From Cyanobacteria bacterium RM1_2_2 (GTDB taxonomy: Bacteria; Cyanobacteriota; Cyanobacteriia; Elainellales; Elainellaceae): a DNA stretch of 48,109 bases. The notes under the pieces are model-generated. The model was given only the letters and a program-made list of their open reading frames with translations. It did not search any database and was not told where the DNA came from. Both the position numbers and the translations under genes were made by a program. How positions within the stretch are numbered: the first letter of the stretch is position 1; every line of letters begins with the position of its first letter. The stretch spans positions 1 through 48,109 of the forward strand of contig JAAUQT010000014.1 in NCBI GenBank assembly GCA_012033495.1, read 5' to 3'. Shown piece after piece: positions 16,138-24,388 of this stretch.

Positions 16138-17493
16138 ATGAGCACAGACACGAATCCGGGGCAACTCACTTGGGACGACCAGGAAAAAATTCGACAGCAG
16201 TTTGATTCTGGTCCTTATCCGAGAATTCCCTTAGAGGCGTTCCCAAAAGACGACTACGAAAAGTTTTTCACCCATAGCATCGTCACGGCTCACTATTTGC
16301 GGCATCGCAAGGTAATTAGTCCTGAAAAGAAGCTGATTTTGGATGCGGGCTGTGGGTCAGGCTACAAGTCTTTAGTGTTGGCAGCAGCGAATCCGGGAGC
16401 GAAAGTAATCGGCGTTGATTTGTCTGAACAGTCGGTGAAATTGGCGCAGCAAAGATTGCAGCATCACGGATTGGCAGAAAACGTCGAATTTTATCAGCTT
16501 AGCCTCTACGACATTGCTCAGCTTGGGCTGGAGTTTGACTACATTAACTGCGATGAAGTGCTGTATCTCTTGCCCGATCCAGCCGCCGGACTGCAAGCCA
16601 TGAGATCCGTGCTGAAACCAGACGGCATTATTCGCGCTAATCTTCACAACTCCTATCAGCGTTCCCAGTTTTATCGAGCGCAATCCTTATTCAAGCTGGT
16701 GGGCTTAATGAATACCGCCCCTGGAGAATTTGAACAGGGCATTGTGCTTGAAACCCTGCACACCTTAAAAAGCATGACCAAGCTCAAAGAGGAAACCTGG
16801 GAAAGAGGCAATATGGGAAGACATTCGCCTGAGAAGTTGGAAGAGGTATTGGGAGCCAATTTTCTGTTGCTTGGTGATAAAGGCTATACCATTCCGCAAC
16901 TCTTTGATTACCTCAAACAAGCAGATTTAGAGTTCGTCAGCATGGTGAACTGGCGGCATTGGGAGGTAGCAGATCTGTTTCAAGAGCCGGATAATCTGCC
17001 GCTGTTTTGGAGCATGTGTTTAGCTGAAGCATCGATTCAAGAGCGGCTGCATCTGTATGAGTTGCTGCATCCGGTTAATCGATTGATGGATTTTTGGTGT
17101 GCTCATCCGGGCATGGCGGTGGCGGGTGTGGATGAATGGGACGAAGCAACCTGGCGGACTGCGGTGGTGCATTTGCATCCTCACCTGCAATTTGAAGCAT
17201 TAAAAGAAACTCTGATTAACTGCATTCGAGCAGGTAAACCATTTGAAATTAGCCAACCAATTCAGTTGCCGACCCTTGCTCCAGTGTTTTTAGAAGCCAG
17301 TATCGCTGCCTGTTTGTTGCCGTTGTGGGAGTCTGCTCAGCCGATTCAAGCCATCATCGAACGCTACCGACAAATGCGCCCGGTTGATCCCGTCACGCTA
17401 GAGCCAATTGGTGAAACTCAAGCGTTTGCGGCAGTGAAAGATTTGCTGAATCGATTGGATGCGTTTTTGTATGTGTTGATTGAATCTCCCTAA
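16138..17493 (+). CDS. class I SAM-dependent methyltransferase with helical C-terminal domain
   Basis: A 451-aa protein. Residues from about 65 to 170 form a Rossmann methyltransferase: ILDAGCGSGYKSLVLA (SAM motif I), VIGVDLSEQSVKLAQQRL (motif II, acidic residue for ribose), and INCDEVLYLLPDP then LKPDGIIRANLHN. The C-terminal 250 residues are largely helical, with RHSPEKLEEVLG and a tail ending LLNRLDAFLYVLIESP. Similar two-part proteins are widespread in cyanobacteria with unknown substrates. It follows the DUF218 gene by 101 bases and precedes pilin by 124 bases. A role in pilus or glycan methylation is possible but unsupported. Confidence 0.85.
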   Translation: MSTDTNPGQLTWDDQEKIRQQFDSGPYPRIPLEAFPKDDYEKFFTHSIVTAHYLRHRKVISPEKKLILDAGCGSGYKSLVLAAANPGAKVIGVDLSEQSVKLAQQRLQHHGLAENVEFYQLSLYDIAQLGLEFDYINCDEVLYLLPDPAAGLQAMRSVLKPDGIIRANLHNSYQRSQFYRAQSLFKLVGLMNTAPGEFEQGIVLETLHTLKSMTKLKEETWERGNMGRHSPEKLEEVLGANFLLLGDKGYTIPQLFDYLKQADLEFVSMVNWRHWEVADLFQEPDNLPLFWSMCLAEASIQERLHLYELLHPVNRLMDFWCAHPGMAVAGVDEWDEATWRTAVVHLHPHLQFEALKETLINCIRAGKPFEISQPIQLPTLAPVFLEASIAACLLPLWESAQPIQAIIERYRQMRPVDPVTLEPIGETQAFAAVKDLLNRLDAFLYVLIESP

Positions 17494-17617
17494 CCATCCC
17501 CATCCCCACCATCTCCCAAAATATTTTCCCAGGGGTGATATGAAACTAAAACAAGGTGGGCAAGTTATATCCAGGAGTTAGAAATCCATATCCCGCAACT
17601 CAAGGAGACATCCACCT

Positions 17618-18121
17618 ATGAAATCTGAACTGAAAGCAAAGTTTATCCAGCACCTGATCAGCAAGAAGAACAGCAACCAAGGTTTCACCCTGATTGAACT
17701 GTTGGTTGTCATCATCATCATCGGTATTCTGGCTGCAATCGCTCTGCCTTCCTTCCTCAACCAGGCCAACAAAGCGCGTCAGTCTGAAGCTTCTACCTAC
17801 GTGGGTTCTATCAACCGGGGTCAGCAAGCTTACTTCTTGGAAAAGAGCACCTTTGCTGAAGAAATCACTGATTTGGAACTAGGTATTACTGAAAGCACTG
17901 AGTTCTATGATTACGCACTTGATGGTGTAAGCGACACCTCCGCTACTGCAACTGGAACCCCCAAGCGGGACACCCTTAAAGGCGTTGCTGGTCGCGTATT
18001 CACTCAGCTTGATGGCGCTGGCAACAGCACTACTGTTGCAGTTTTATGCGTAAACCCCTTGGGCGATGGCGGTGTTCCTGATGTAGCTGCCATTGAATCG
18101 AACGAAGATTGTCCTGAGTAA
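17618..18121 (+). CDS. pilA: type IV pilin, PilA-like
   Basis: A 167-aa class III-type prepilin. A 22-residue basic leader ends at Gly22, followed by FTLIELLVVIIIIGILAAIALPSFLNQ with Glu at position 5 of the mature chain, the processing and N-methylation site for PilD. The alpha-helical spine (KARQSEASTYVGSINRGQQAYF) is followed by a beta-rich globular part, with Cys144 and Cys165 able to form the usual C-terminal disulfide loop. A strong ribosome site, AAGGAGA, precedes the ATG and a strong terminator follows, consistent with high single-gene expression. The assembly genes pilMNOQ lie 6 kb downstream. Confidence 0.95.
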   Translation: MKSELKAKFIQHLISKKNSNQGFTLIELLVVIIIIGILAAIALPSFLNQANKARQSEASTYVGSINRGQQAYFLEKSTFAEEITDLELGITESTEFYDYALDGVSDTSATATGTPKRDTLKGVAGRVFTQLDGAGNSTTVAVLCVNPLGDGGVPDVAAIESNEDCPE

Positions 18122-18230
18122 TATCGCTTCTCAGTTTCGGTGTAAGGTTGGGTGAAGAATTTACGAATAAAAATGTGAATGCTATCGCCCAACCAAACTT
18201 GAACTGATTTTAGACGATTCTGATGTTCAT

Positions 18231-18266
18231 AAAAGGCTACCTGTCGTGTATGTAGGTAGCCTTTTT
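18231..18266 (+). terminator. Rho-independent terminator of pilA
   Basis: AAAGGCTACCT and AGGTAGCCTTT form an 11-bp perfect stem around an 11-base loop, and the stem ends in a run of five T. It lies 110 bases after the pilin stop. Confidence 0.9.
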
Positions 18267-18355
18267 CGTGAATAAATTTGTTTGTGTCGTGATGTTAATT
18301 TGTTCACCCTAAAGCACGGGCTAATTGCTCAAGATAGCTGGATCATCTCGCTATG

Positions 18356-18658
18356 CTACATACATGAAGGAGCAACAGGAATCTGACTGTAGACTTCTCC
18401 ATTCTCTTCCTGAGCCTGACGCAAATCATGCTGTGCTTGAAGATTTAGCCAAAACTGGGCGCTGTTGCCAAAGTACCGCGATAGACGTAAAGCTGTATCT
18501 GCGGTAATACTGCGGTTTCCAGCCAAAATCTCACTGATGCGAGTTTGGGCTACACCTAGATCTTTGCTCAGTCTGTAGGGTGTAATCTCTAGTGGCTCTA
18601 GAAAGTCTAGCTTTAGGATTTCGCCAGGATGGATGTTTGGTAAACGGTTGCTGTTCAT
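18356..18658 (-). CDS. higA: HigA-family antitoxin (XRE helix-turn-helix)
   Basis: 100 aa. The N-terminus IHPGEILKLDFLEPLEITPY is the HigA signature, followed by the helix-turn-helix YRLSKDLGVAQTRISEILAG and the helix ITADTALRLSRYFGNSAQFWLNLQ. HigA binds and inhibits the HigB ribonuclease and represses the operon. It lies 16 bases downstream of higB on the same strand, in the toxin-first order typical of HigBA. Confidence 0.93.
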   Translation of the reverse strand: MNSNRLPNIHPGEILKLDFLEPLEITPYRLSKDLGVAQTRISEILAGNRSITADTALRLSRYFGNSAQFWLNLQAQHDLRQAQEENGEVYSQIPVAPSCM

Positions 18659-18674
18659 GGCACGTTAGCTGTTT

Positions 18675-18959
18675 TTAGTGGTAGTCCACGATTTCCACCT
18701 GATCGGCATTTCCCTCATCCGTCCAGATAAAGCAAATCCTCCCCTGGTCGTTGATACGGATGCTATACTGCCCCTCACGATCGCCTTCTAACTTCTTTAG
18801 CCGATTCCCTGGCGGAACACGCAGATCGTTAATCGACGCTGCTGCATTGAGTATCAGAAGTTTTCGTAGAGCAACCGCCTGAATATCAAGTGGATAATGA
18901 AGAGACTTATAACCCTCAAAAATGAGCTTAGTCTCTTTACATTTGAAACTTACGATCAC
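18675..18959 (-). CDS. higB: HigB-family toxin (RelE-like mRNA interferase)
   Basis: A 94-aa RelE/HigB-fold toxin. Diagnostic segments are VALRKLLILNAAASINDLRVPPGNRLKKL and GQYSIRINDQGRICFIW, the latter carrying the C-terminal Arg and aromatic residues of the active region. Such toxins cleave mRNA on the ribosome and are held inactive by HigA. The start is GTG at 18959. Two copies of CGATCACGATT lie across and just upstream of the start, a candidate operator. Module is intact. Confidence 0.92.
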   Translation of the reverse strand: MIVSFKCKETKLIFEGYKSLHYPLDIQAVALRKLLILNAAASINDLRVPPGNRLKKLEGDREGQYSIRINDQGRICFIWTDEGNADQVEIVDYH

Positions 18960-18983
18960 GATTTAATACTAGCGATCACGATT
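18953..18983 (-). promoter_or_regulatory. candidate higBA operator: two direct repeats
   Basis: CGATCACGATT occurs at 18953-18963 and again at 18973-18983, 20 bases apart, about two helical turns. The pair overlaps the higB start codon and its upstream region, where a HigA repressor site would be expected. A regulatory role is inference. Confidence 0.45.
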
Positions 18984-19144
18984 AGATGCTAACGCATAGC
19001 GATACTATCGTCAAGCAGAAGTAATTTATTCAACCTGAAAGCCAATCCAGCCAACATCGATTTAAACAAAATTCGTGACAGAATTTTGTTTAAACTTTGA
19101 GTCTGCCTGCTTTTCAGTGAATCACTCAAACTTAACTGTCTGCC

Positions 19145-19450
19145 CTACCCAATCACATCTTGTAGTTTGGTACGGAATTCACCTTTGGGATGAGCGCCTT
19201 TCACTTCGCCAATAATTTTAAACTCAGCTTCTGGAGCATCACAAATGATGTAAGTGGGCCAGCCCATCTCGGCTTTGTCAGGGTACTGAGTTAACAAAAT
19301 TTTGCGATATTTGCGGTAGGTTGCTGTGTCTTGCATCTTCACATCGACAAACTGTAATCCCAGTTCTTCTGCCACCTTCTGGTCATAGAACGACATCTTG
19401 TGGCACAACCCACAATCTTCTGAAGAGAACTTAATTACCGACAAACTCAT
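19145..19450 (-). CDS. thioredoxin-family protein with CGLC motif
   Basis: 101 aa from the ATG at 19450 (a second ATG at 19465 would add five residues). It has a thioredoxin fold: strand SVIKFSSEDCGLCHKM with Cys13-Gly-Leu-Cys16, then FVDVKMQDTATYRKYR, MGWPTYIICD containing the cis-proline, and EVKGAHPKGEFRTKLQ. The usual WCGPC is replaced by DCGLC, as in a conserved cyanobacterial group of small thioredoxin-like proteins. Cytosolic; partner unknown. GGAG upstream of 19450 supports the shorter start. Confidence 0.85.
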   Translation of the reverse strand: MSLSVIKFSSEDCGLCHKMSFYDQKVAEELGLQFVDVKMQDTATYRKYRKILLTQYPDKAEMGWPTYIICDAPEAEFKIIGEVKGAHPKGEFRTKLQDVIG

Positions 19451-19648
19451 ATCACACTGCTCCACATTTCACATAACTGCGAAACAATCGCGCTGAAGTG
19501 ATGAAACCATGCCTTCAAAACCTGCCCTAACCCAGCGGCATAGCTTCGCTCAGAATCTCAGCCCCAACTCTAATGAGAGTGGCAAGAATTGGTGACGGGA
19601 GCAACTGATTTTAGTAAATCGCTACAAATGGGGATACAAATTTTGAAC

Positions 19649-20116
19649 TTAGGCGAACTCCAATAGCAGCCACTTCATGGCCGTTAGCTTGAGGGCGTAA
19701 TCAACAGTTTTGCTGGTTTTGGTTTTCAGTTCCAGCAAATACCGACCCGATGCTAGAGTAATCACTTCCCGATCTCGATCGCCTGGTGCCACCGAAAAGA
19801 GCCGCTGTTGATCCCCGCTCTCGCTGCGCAGCATCACTTCAATATTTCGGGAATAAATTAAATCGCCAAATAACCCAGGATGGCGCTGATTGGCAACATC
19901 AATCGAAACTTTACGCATTTGGTCGAGCTTAAAGGCAAAGCTGTGAGAACGTGCCTGGGTGAGTCGATCGTAGTACTGATGACATTGTCCTGGCAAAGTT
20001 TGAATGGGCACTAACTTCGCTGCCAACTTCGATCGGCGTCGATTTTGGCCAGAATTGAGCGAATACTGCGCAGATTTAGATCTAAATTGAAGGTGTGACC
20101 GTGCAATTGCCAGCAT
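19649..20116 (-). CDS. hypothetical protein with PPC-like beta domain
   Basis: 155 aa. The first 50 residues are basic and probably unstructured. The remainder (FAFKLDQMRKVSIDVAN, RNIEVMLRSESGDQQRLF, EVITLASGRYLLELKTKTS, VDYALKLTA) follows the strand pattern of bacterial pre-peptidase C-terminal (PPC) domains, normally found on secreted proteins. No signal peptide is obvious and no catalytic domain is present. The first 40 residues could be spurious if translation starts at a later codon. Family assignment is by pattern only. Confidence 0.55.
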   Translation of the reverse strand: MLAIARSHLQFRSKSAQYSLNSGQNRRRSKLAAKLVPIQTLPGQCHQYYDRLTQARSHSFAFKLDQMRKVSIDVANQRHPGLFGDLIYSRNIEVMLRSESGDQQRLFSVAPGDRDREVITLASGRYLLELKTKTSKTVDYALKLTAMKWLLLEFA

Positions 20117-20419
20117 TCTCAGTTCCTCTGAATTGACCGACCTGACCCGATTTTTGCAAACTCGTCAAAAATCCTATCGTTTGATACGCTCATTCTCTGA
20201 GGGTAGTTGCACGGATGTTTAGGCTTTTGTTCCAGCTCTGATGCTCTGATTTCTCAGCGTTTTCTCGAAGAATGCCTCAACCTCGCTCTCCAGGAAATTA
20301 CAGGCTCAAAATCTGGCAAGCGGGAGAACGCTGGGCAGAAAGACCAAAACTTCAACAAAGCCTTCAGTTTCACTGCGAATTTCTTACAGTTCTCACATTC
20401 CTAGCAGTCATTCGTTTTT

Positions 20420-21055
20420 ATGCGCGATCGTGAACCCCTGATTAGCCTTGCCCTCTATCACCTGTTCAAATGGTCGGTGGTTAGCCCAATGCTGCACACC
20501 TACCTGCGAGGGCACATTTACGGGGCAGAGCATGTGCCATCAAGAGGACGGTTGCTCGTTGTAGCGAACCACGCCAGCGATTTTGATCCGCCGATTGTCT
20601 CGAATTGCGTGCGGCGACCCGTCTCTTATATGGCGAAGGAAGAATTATTTAAAGTGCCTGTGTTAGGGACAGCCATCCGGCTATATGGCGCTTATCCGGT
20701 GAAGCGAGGATCAGCCGATCGCAGCGCCATTCGAGCCGCCTTGAGCCAACTGGAGGCAGGTTGGGCTGTAGGGGTGTTTTTGCAGGGAACCCGCACGCCC
20801 GATGCTCGAATTCCTGAACCGAAGCTGGGAGCCGCCCTGCTCGCCGCCAAAGCGCAAGCGCCCTTACTGCCAGTCAGCCTGTGGGGAACGCAAGCCATTT
20901 TGGTTAAGGGCAGCCCGCTGCCTCGGTCGATGCCTGTCACCGTCCGAATTGGTGAAGTGATTGCGCCTCCTGCCTCTACCGACCGAGCCGAGTTGGAAGC
21001 CGTGACTCAGCGCTGCGTTGCGGCAATTCATGCTCTACATGATCTAGGCCGATAA
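20420..21055 (+). CDS. plsC: 1-acyl-sn-glycerol-3-phosphate acyltransferase (PlsC-like)
   Basis: 211 aa, within the usual PlsC size range. Motif I is NHASDFDPP with His51 and Asp56 (H-x4-D). The substrate-binding motif reads FLQGTRTPDARI, in place of the classic F-P-E-G-T-R, and LLPVSLWG forms motif IV. The enzyme makes phosphatidic acid for membrane lipids at the inner face of the membrane. It is single and monocistronic, in line with the dispersed lipid genes of cyanobacteria. A chromosomal paralogue is likely, so the symbol is tentative. A short secreted-protein frame overlaps its 3' end on the other strand. Confidence 0.85.
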   Translation: MRDREPLISLALYHLFKWSVVSPMLHTYLRGHIYGAEHVPSRGRLLVVANHASDFDPPIVSNCVRRPVSYMAKEELFKVPVLGTAIRLYGAYPVKRGSADRSAIRAALSQLEAGWAVGVFLQGTRTPDARIPEPKLGAALLAAKAQAPLLPVSLWGTQAILVKGSPLPRSMPVTVRIGEVIAPPASTDRAELEAVTQRCVAAIHALHDLGR

Positions 21056-21230
21056 CCTTTTGAAATCGACACCCTGCTCCGTAGCGAGTCACCAGTTCGC
21101 CACTCGGAACCACTCGCATACACCATTGAATGCGGGCAGCGTGGGCGGGCTGAAAGCTGCCAATCGGCAGGGCAACCATCATCACTGTAAGGTAGGGAAA
21201 AATCCGGCGAGTGGAGGGAGGAACAAACAT
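20976..21230 (-). CDS. possible small secreted protein, antisense to plsC end
   Basis: 84 aa. The N-terminus RRIFPYLTVMMVALPIGSF followed by PAHA is a credible signal peptide with cleavage after AHA. The mature part RIQWCMRVVPSGELVTRYGAGC contains two cysteines. The last 26 codons overlap plsC in antisense and are probably read-through beyond an older end. There is no clear ribosome site. It is the only candidate gene in the 735-base spacer apart from a short remnant and a MITE. Confidence 0.4.
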   Translation of the reverse strand: MFVPPSTRRIFPYLTVMMVALPIGSFQPAHAARIQWCMRVVPSGELVTRYGAGCRFQKVIGLDHVEHELPQRSAESRLPTRLGR

Positions 21231-21306
21231 GGCAGCAATCTAGATAGAAGCTCTAGAATGCCCCACCCTGAAGTGAGAATAATCTTCTTTTAACCAATCT
21301 TTAATC

Positions 21307-21426
21307 TTGTTGGTGGATTTTCAGCGTGTCGCCATCGGTGGACTGAGTGCAGCCGAAATGCAACCGCAGGCTGGTTTGCTAGAAAAGCTGCTAGAGAGGC
21401 ATTGTCGCCAATGGGTGAACTTTTAG
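21307..21426 (+). pseudogene. short ORF remnant ending at MITE copy B
   Basis: A frame from TTG 21307 encodes about 39 residues (VDFQRVAIGGLSAAEMQPQA, then GLLEKLLERHCRQWVNF), with protein-like composition and an amphipathic helix. It ends at the TAG formed by the first bases of MITE copy B. It may be the 5' part of a small gene cut by the insertion, or a complete micro-ORF. I cannot identify the family. Confidence 0.3.
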
Positions 21427-21549
21427 GGCGCGTCATCCATGAATGGTCAAGCGCAGCATCAGCAGGATCGCGCCCGTTTTCCAAAAACAGGCTAGGGGCT
21501 GTAGTCTTGCCATGGTCAGAGTTTTAGCTGGAATGGATGATAGCCCGTA
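21424..21549 (-). mobile_element. MITE copy B (inverted relative to copy A)
   Basis: A 126-base element bounded on the plus strand by TAGGGCGCGTCATCCAT and GAATGGATGATAGCCCGTA. Its reverse complement aligns base for base with copy A, sharing CATCCATTCCAGCTAAAAC, TCTGACCATGGCAAG, CAGCCCCTAGCC and CGATCCTGCTGATGCTGCG. It again starts and ends with TA. Confidence 0.8.
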
Positions 21550-21791
21550 GAAAGTCCATCGCTGGATTCGGTTCATCGGAATCGTGTGAGCTTTCCCTAG
21601 GCGCTGATTTTGTTTAGCTAATTTTGTTTAGTTTATAAAGTGGTATGGGTAGACCAGATTCCGAAAGTGTTACTGCCTCTCATTCACCCCTCCATAACTG
21701 CTTCAACAGACAGTAATTGCTTCAACAGACAGTGAGCCTGAGACAAAGGGCTGTGATATGGTAACGAGAAAATTAATTTACTCGATAGCCC

Positions 21792-22100
21792 ATGCAAGAT
21801 TTACAAACTCTCAGAACCGAACTGTCGGAAATGGTCGATCAAGCTGAGTGGGAATGGCTGATGCCCCATGCTAAGCGAGATGCCATCGTGATTGTGGATG
21901 CTTCGCTTGATCTGCTTGATGTGGGCGTTGCGATTGCCAGCGATAATGTTTCTGCCGTGCAGCATTGGATCAGCGAACAGCAGCTTTACAAACCCTCTCC
22001 TGAACAACTGACCGACTGGAGCACCGATCGCACCCATCGCTTCAATGCGCTGATTGTGCAGCCCTATGTGCTGGTGCAAGAGTTGCGGACAGCCGCTTAG
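21792..22100 (+). CDS. DUF2288 family protein
   Basis: A 102-aa small acidic protein. The pattern (LRTELSEMVDQAEWEWLMPH, AIVIVDASLDLLDVGVAIAS, VQHWISEQQLYKPSPEQLTDW and a C-terminal PYVLVQEL) matches DUF2288, a family of small cytosolic proteins of unknown function in cyanobacteria and proteobacteria. It is preceded by a 17-base tandem duplication, CTTCAACAGACAGT-containing, near 21700-21735. It stands alone between spacers. Confidence 0.82.
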   Translation: MQDLQTLRTELSEMVDQAEWEWLMPHAKRDAIVIVDASLDLLDVGVAIASDNVSAVQHWISEQQLYKPSPEQLTDWSTDRTHRFNALIVQPYVLVQELRTAA

Positions 22101-22345
22101 AGGGGTGGATGGCTGGTCAATAGGCTTCTCTGTAGACGCTAGGCGAGTTGTGTGAGTCAGTCCAAACAGCAAACAGCAGATATGGCGATGCAATATGGGT
22201 CATGAAACTGTATGGGTCATGATGGGTCATGAAATTGAGCCATTTAGATCGCCGAAATCTTTAAGATTCCGGGAGCTTGCGTTCACGAATCATTGAGGAT
22301 TGCTATAGACGGAACTGCCTACCCCTCATCTACTGATCAACTTAT

Positions 22346-23635
22346 CTAGCGCTCATCCCACTCGGCGGCTGCGTCGGCTAGGGCTTGTTCCACCGATTTT
22401 TCTTCTAGCATGGTGGCTTGCAGGTTGTCATAGACGATCTTTTGCAGTTCTTTTACGTCTTTGATGGCAGGCAGCAAGACTTCGGCGCTCTGCATCTGTT
22501 GTGCACTGACCGCACGAGCCTGATCAATCGTGGCGGCATCAGGGGAGATTTGGGTAAAGTAGCGGTCTTGCAGGGCTGTCACGGTGGAAGGCAGCACGTT
22601 GGCGGCTTTGGCAAAGGCAAGCTGGTTTTCGTTGTTGGTGACAAATAGGGCAAATTTGAGGGCAGCGTCGGGCTGGTCAGTGTTGCGCGGAATCACCAGA
22701 TTCATGACGGCGACGTTCTTTTTGCCCGTAGTGCCGGTGAGTTGGGGTGCGACTGCCGACACTTCAGCGATGGCCGGGGCGTTGGTGGCAATGGTTTTAA
22801 GAAACTGAGAACCCGTCGAAAGAAACGCCGTTTCACCTGCTTGGTAGAGGTCAATGGCGCGTCTGTGCCCTTGAGTCAGCACTTCTTTAGGCAGCAGTCC
22901 TTGTTGGTAAAGATCGGCCCAATACTGGAAGGCTGCCTTGCCTGCGGGAGTGTTAAAGGCGGCTTTGCCCTGGTCATCGACCAACTGCACCCCCATTTGC
23001 ACCATCGATTGCAGCACCTCTGCCGAATCTTCTGGAACAACGGTGGCAAAAAAGGCATATTTGCCCGTTTTTTCTTTAATCTGCTTCGCAACTTGCGCCA
23101 ATTCTTCGTAGCTAGCGGGTGGTTCGCTGATGCCAGCCTGCTGCAATAAATCCTGGTTGTAAATCGTTAAACCGCTGGAAAGATACCAGGGAATGCCGAA
23201 GCTTTTCTCTTCTAGGGTGCTGGCTTTCCAGATGTTAGGCAAATATTGAGCTTTGTCGGTCTCGGAAATGCGCTCATCAAGTTCTAGCCAGGCGTTGCGT
23301 CCGGCAAGTTGGGCAGCAAAGTCGGGGTTGAGGTTGACCACATCGGGCGCAGTGCCAGCCGAAACCGCCGTCAGGATTTTGCTCTGCATGTCTGCCCACG
23401 GCACATCGACCCAGCGAATTTTTGTGCCCGGATTTTCCTGCTCAAACTGGGCGATGAGTTGATTGAAATAGTCTGTGAACTGTGGCTGAAGCTGCATTGT
23501 CCAAAACTCAACTTCTGCCGTTCCTCCTGCCTGCTGCGAATTGCTCGAAGGAGTGGGGCTGCAACTGCCAATGACCCAGCTTAGTAATACTCCCAAGAGC
23601 GCTACAAAGCTCCATTTTCGCCATTTCATCCTCAT
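22346..23635 (-). CDS. sugar ABC transporter substrate-binding lipoprotein
   Basis: 429 aa from the ATG at 23635 (AGAGGA upstream); the open frame extends further but that part has no signal sequence. The start WRKWSFVALLGVLLSWVIGSC is a lipoprotein signal with lipobox VIGSC. The mature protein has the family-1 solute-binding layout: AEVEFWTMQLQPQFTDYFN, FEQENPGTKIRWVDVPW, TAPDVVNLNP, SFGIPWYLSSGLTIYNQDLL and YQAGETAFLSTGSQ. It captures a sugar or oligosaccharide in the periplasm for an ABC importer. No permease or ATPase gene is near, so partners are encoded elsewhere, as with several cyanobacterial sugar transporters. Confidence 0.92.
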   Translation of the reverse strand: MRMKWRKWSFVALLGVLLSWVIGSCSPTPSSNSQQAGGTAEVEFWTMQLQPQFTDYFNQLIAQFEQENPGTKIRWVDVPWADMQSKILTAVSAGTAPDVVNLNPDFAAQLAGRNAWLELDERISETDKAQYLPNIWKASTLEEKSFGIPWYLSSGLTIYNQDLLQQAGISEPPASYEELAQVAKQIKEKTGKYAFFATVVPEDSAEVLQSMVQMGVQLVDDQGKAAFNTPAGKAAFQYWADLYQQGLLPKEVLTQGHRRAIDLYQAGETAFLSTGSQFLKTIATNAPAIAEVSAVAPQLTGTTGKKNVAVMNLVIPRNTDQPDAALKFALFVTNNENQLAFAKAANVLPSTVTALQDRYFTQISPDAATIDQARAVSAQQMQSAEVLLPAIKDVKELQKIVYDNLQATMLEEKSVEQALADAAAEWDER

Positions 23636-24388
23636 GCTTGGATTCCTCTTGCCTGCATCCGTTGGTTGTGTTTCAGTCTGTCTAGTCAGTTTGTCTGGAA
23701 AGTTATAGCGGGCGTCCCATTTCTGAGTCCCATTTCTGAGGGGTGCAACGATGGAACCCCTAACTGGGAGCGCAACCCCCAAACCCCCATTTGACCCAAT
23801 GCCCTCAGCCAGCTAGCGACAGCTATTATCTGGCTAAAATTTGGCTAAAAACAGGTCTAGAACAAAACCCTTCTCCGTCTTCCCCTTAATTTACCTGGAC
23901 AGGGGCACGATGCCAAAATTTATTAGGTGTTGCTTGAGAAAAGCAGTTTATTTACAAAAATTTAGCTTAACCGCATCCACTGCATCAATTTGTCGTTACT
24001 ATCGCTGGTAAGTGCTAGCCCTGAATGCTTGCCAAGATCATTCTTGCGGTAAGGTTTGAGGGGACGGGCGCTCAGGGTGCAAAGATCCATGAGGTTTCCG
24101 TAGATTTACAGATAGGTGAGTCAACACATCTCGATTTGACATTTGTATCCTGTATTTAATGAGGTTAAGCGTGATTAAGGCTGGCTCCATTCTTCATCGG
24201 TCAGAGCGATAGATTCAGATCATCGGCTCATTTTTGATCAAAAGTTCGTTAATCACATGAACTTGAAGAGTCAAACTGGTAGAGATTCGCTATCCTGAGG
24301 TAGCACGATTTTAATCTCACGAAAAAATTTTAGGTTGGCGATTTCCTTGCACGTTCTCATTCCTTCTCACTCGTAATGGGCAAGAACT
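23636..24388. other. divergent spacer upstream of pilMNOQ
   Basis: 753 bases without a supported gene. Near 23706-23732 the 13-mer GTCCCATTTCTGA occurs twice in tandem. The stretch 24220-24320 is AT-rich and should carry the pil promoter, but I cannot point to hexamers with confidence. Confidence 0.4.

Noticed and set aside
17578..17827. Minus-strand frames opposite the pilin signal region
   Set aside because: Low-complexity shadow of the hydrophobic pilin helix.
22346..23782. Extended start of the substrate-binding protein
   Set aside because: The first 49 codons lack family sequence and precede a clear lipoprotein signal at 23635.
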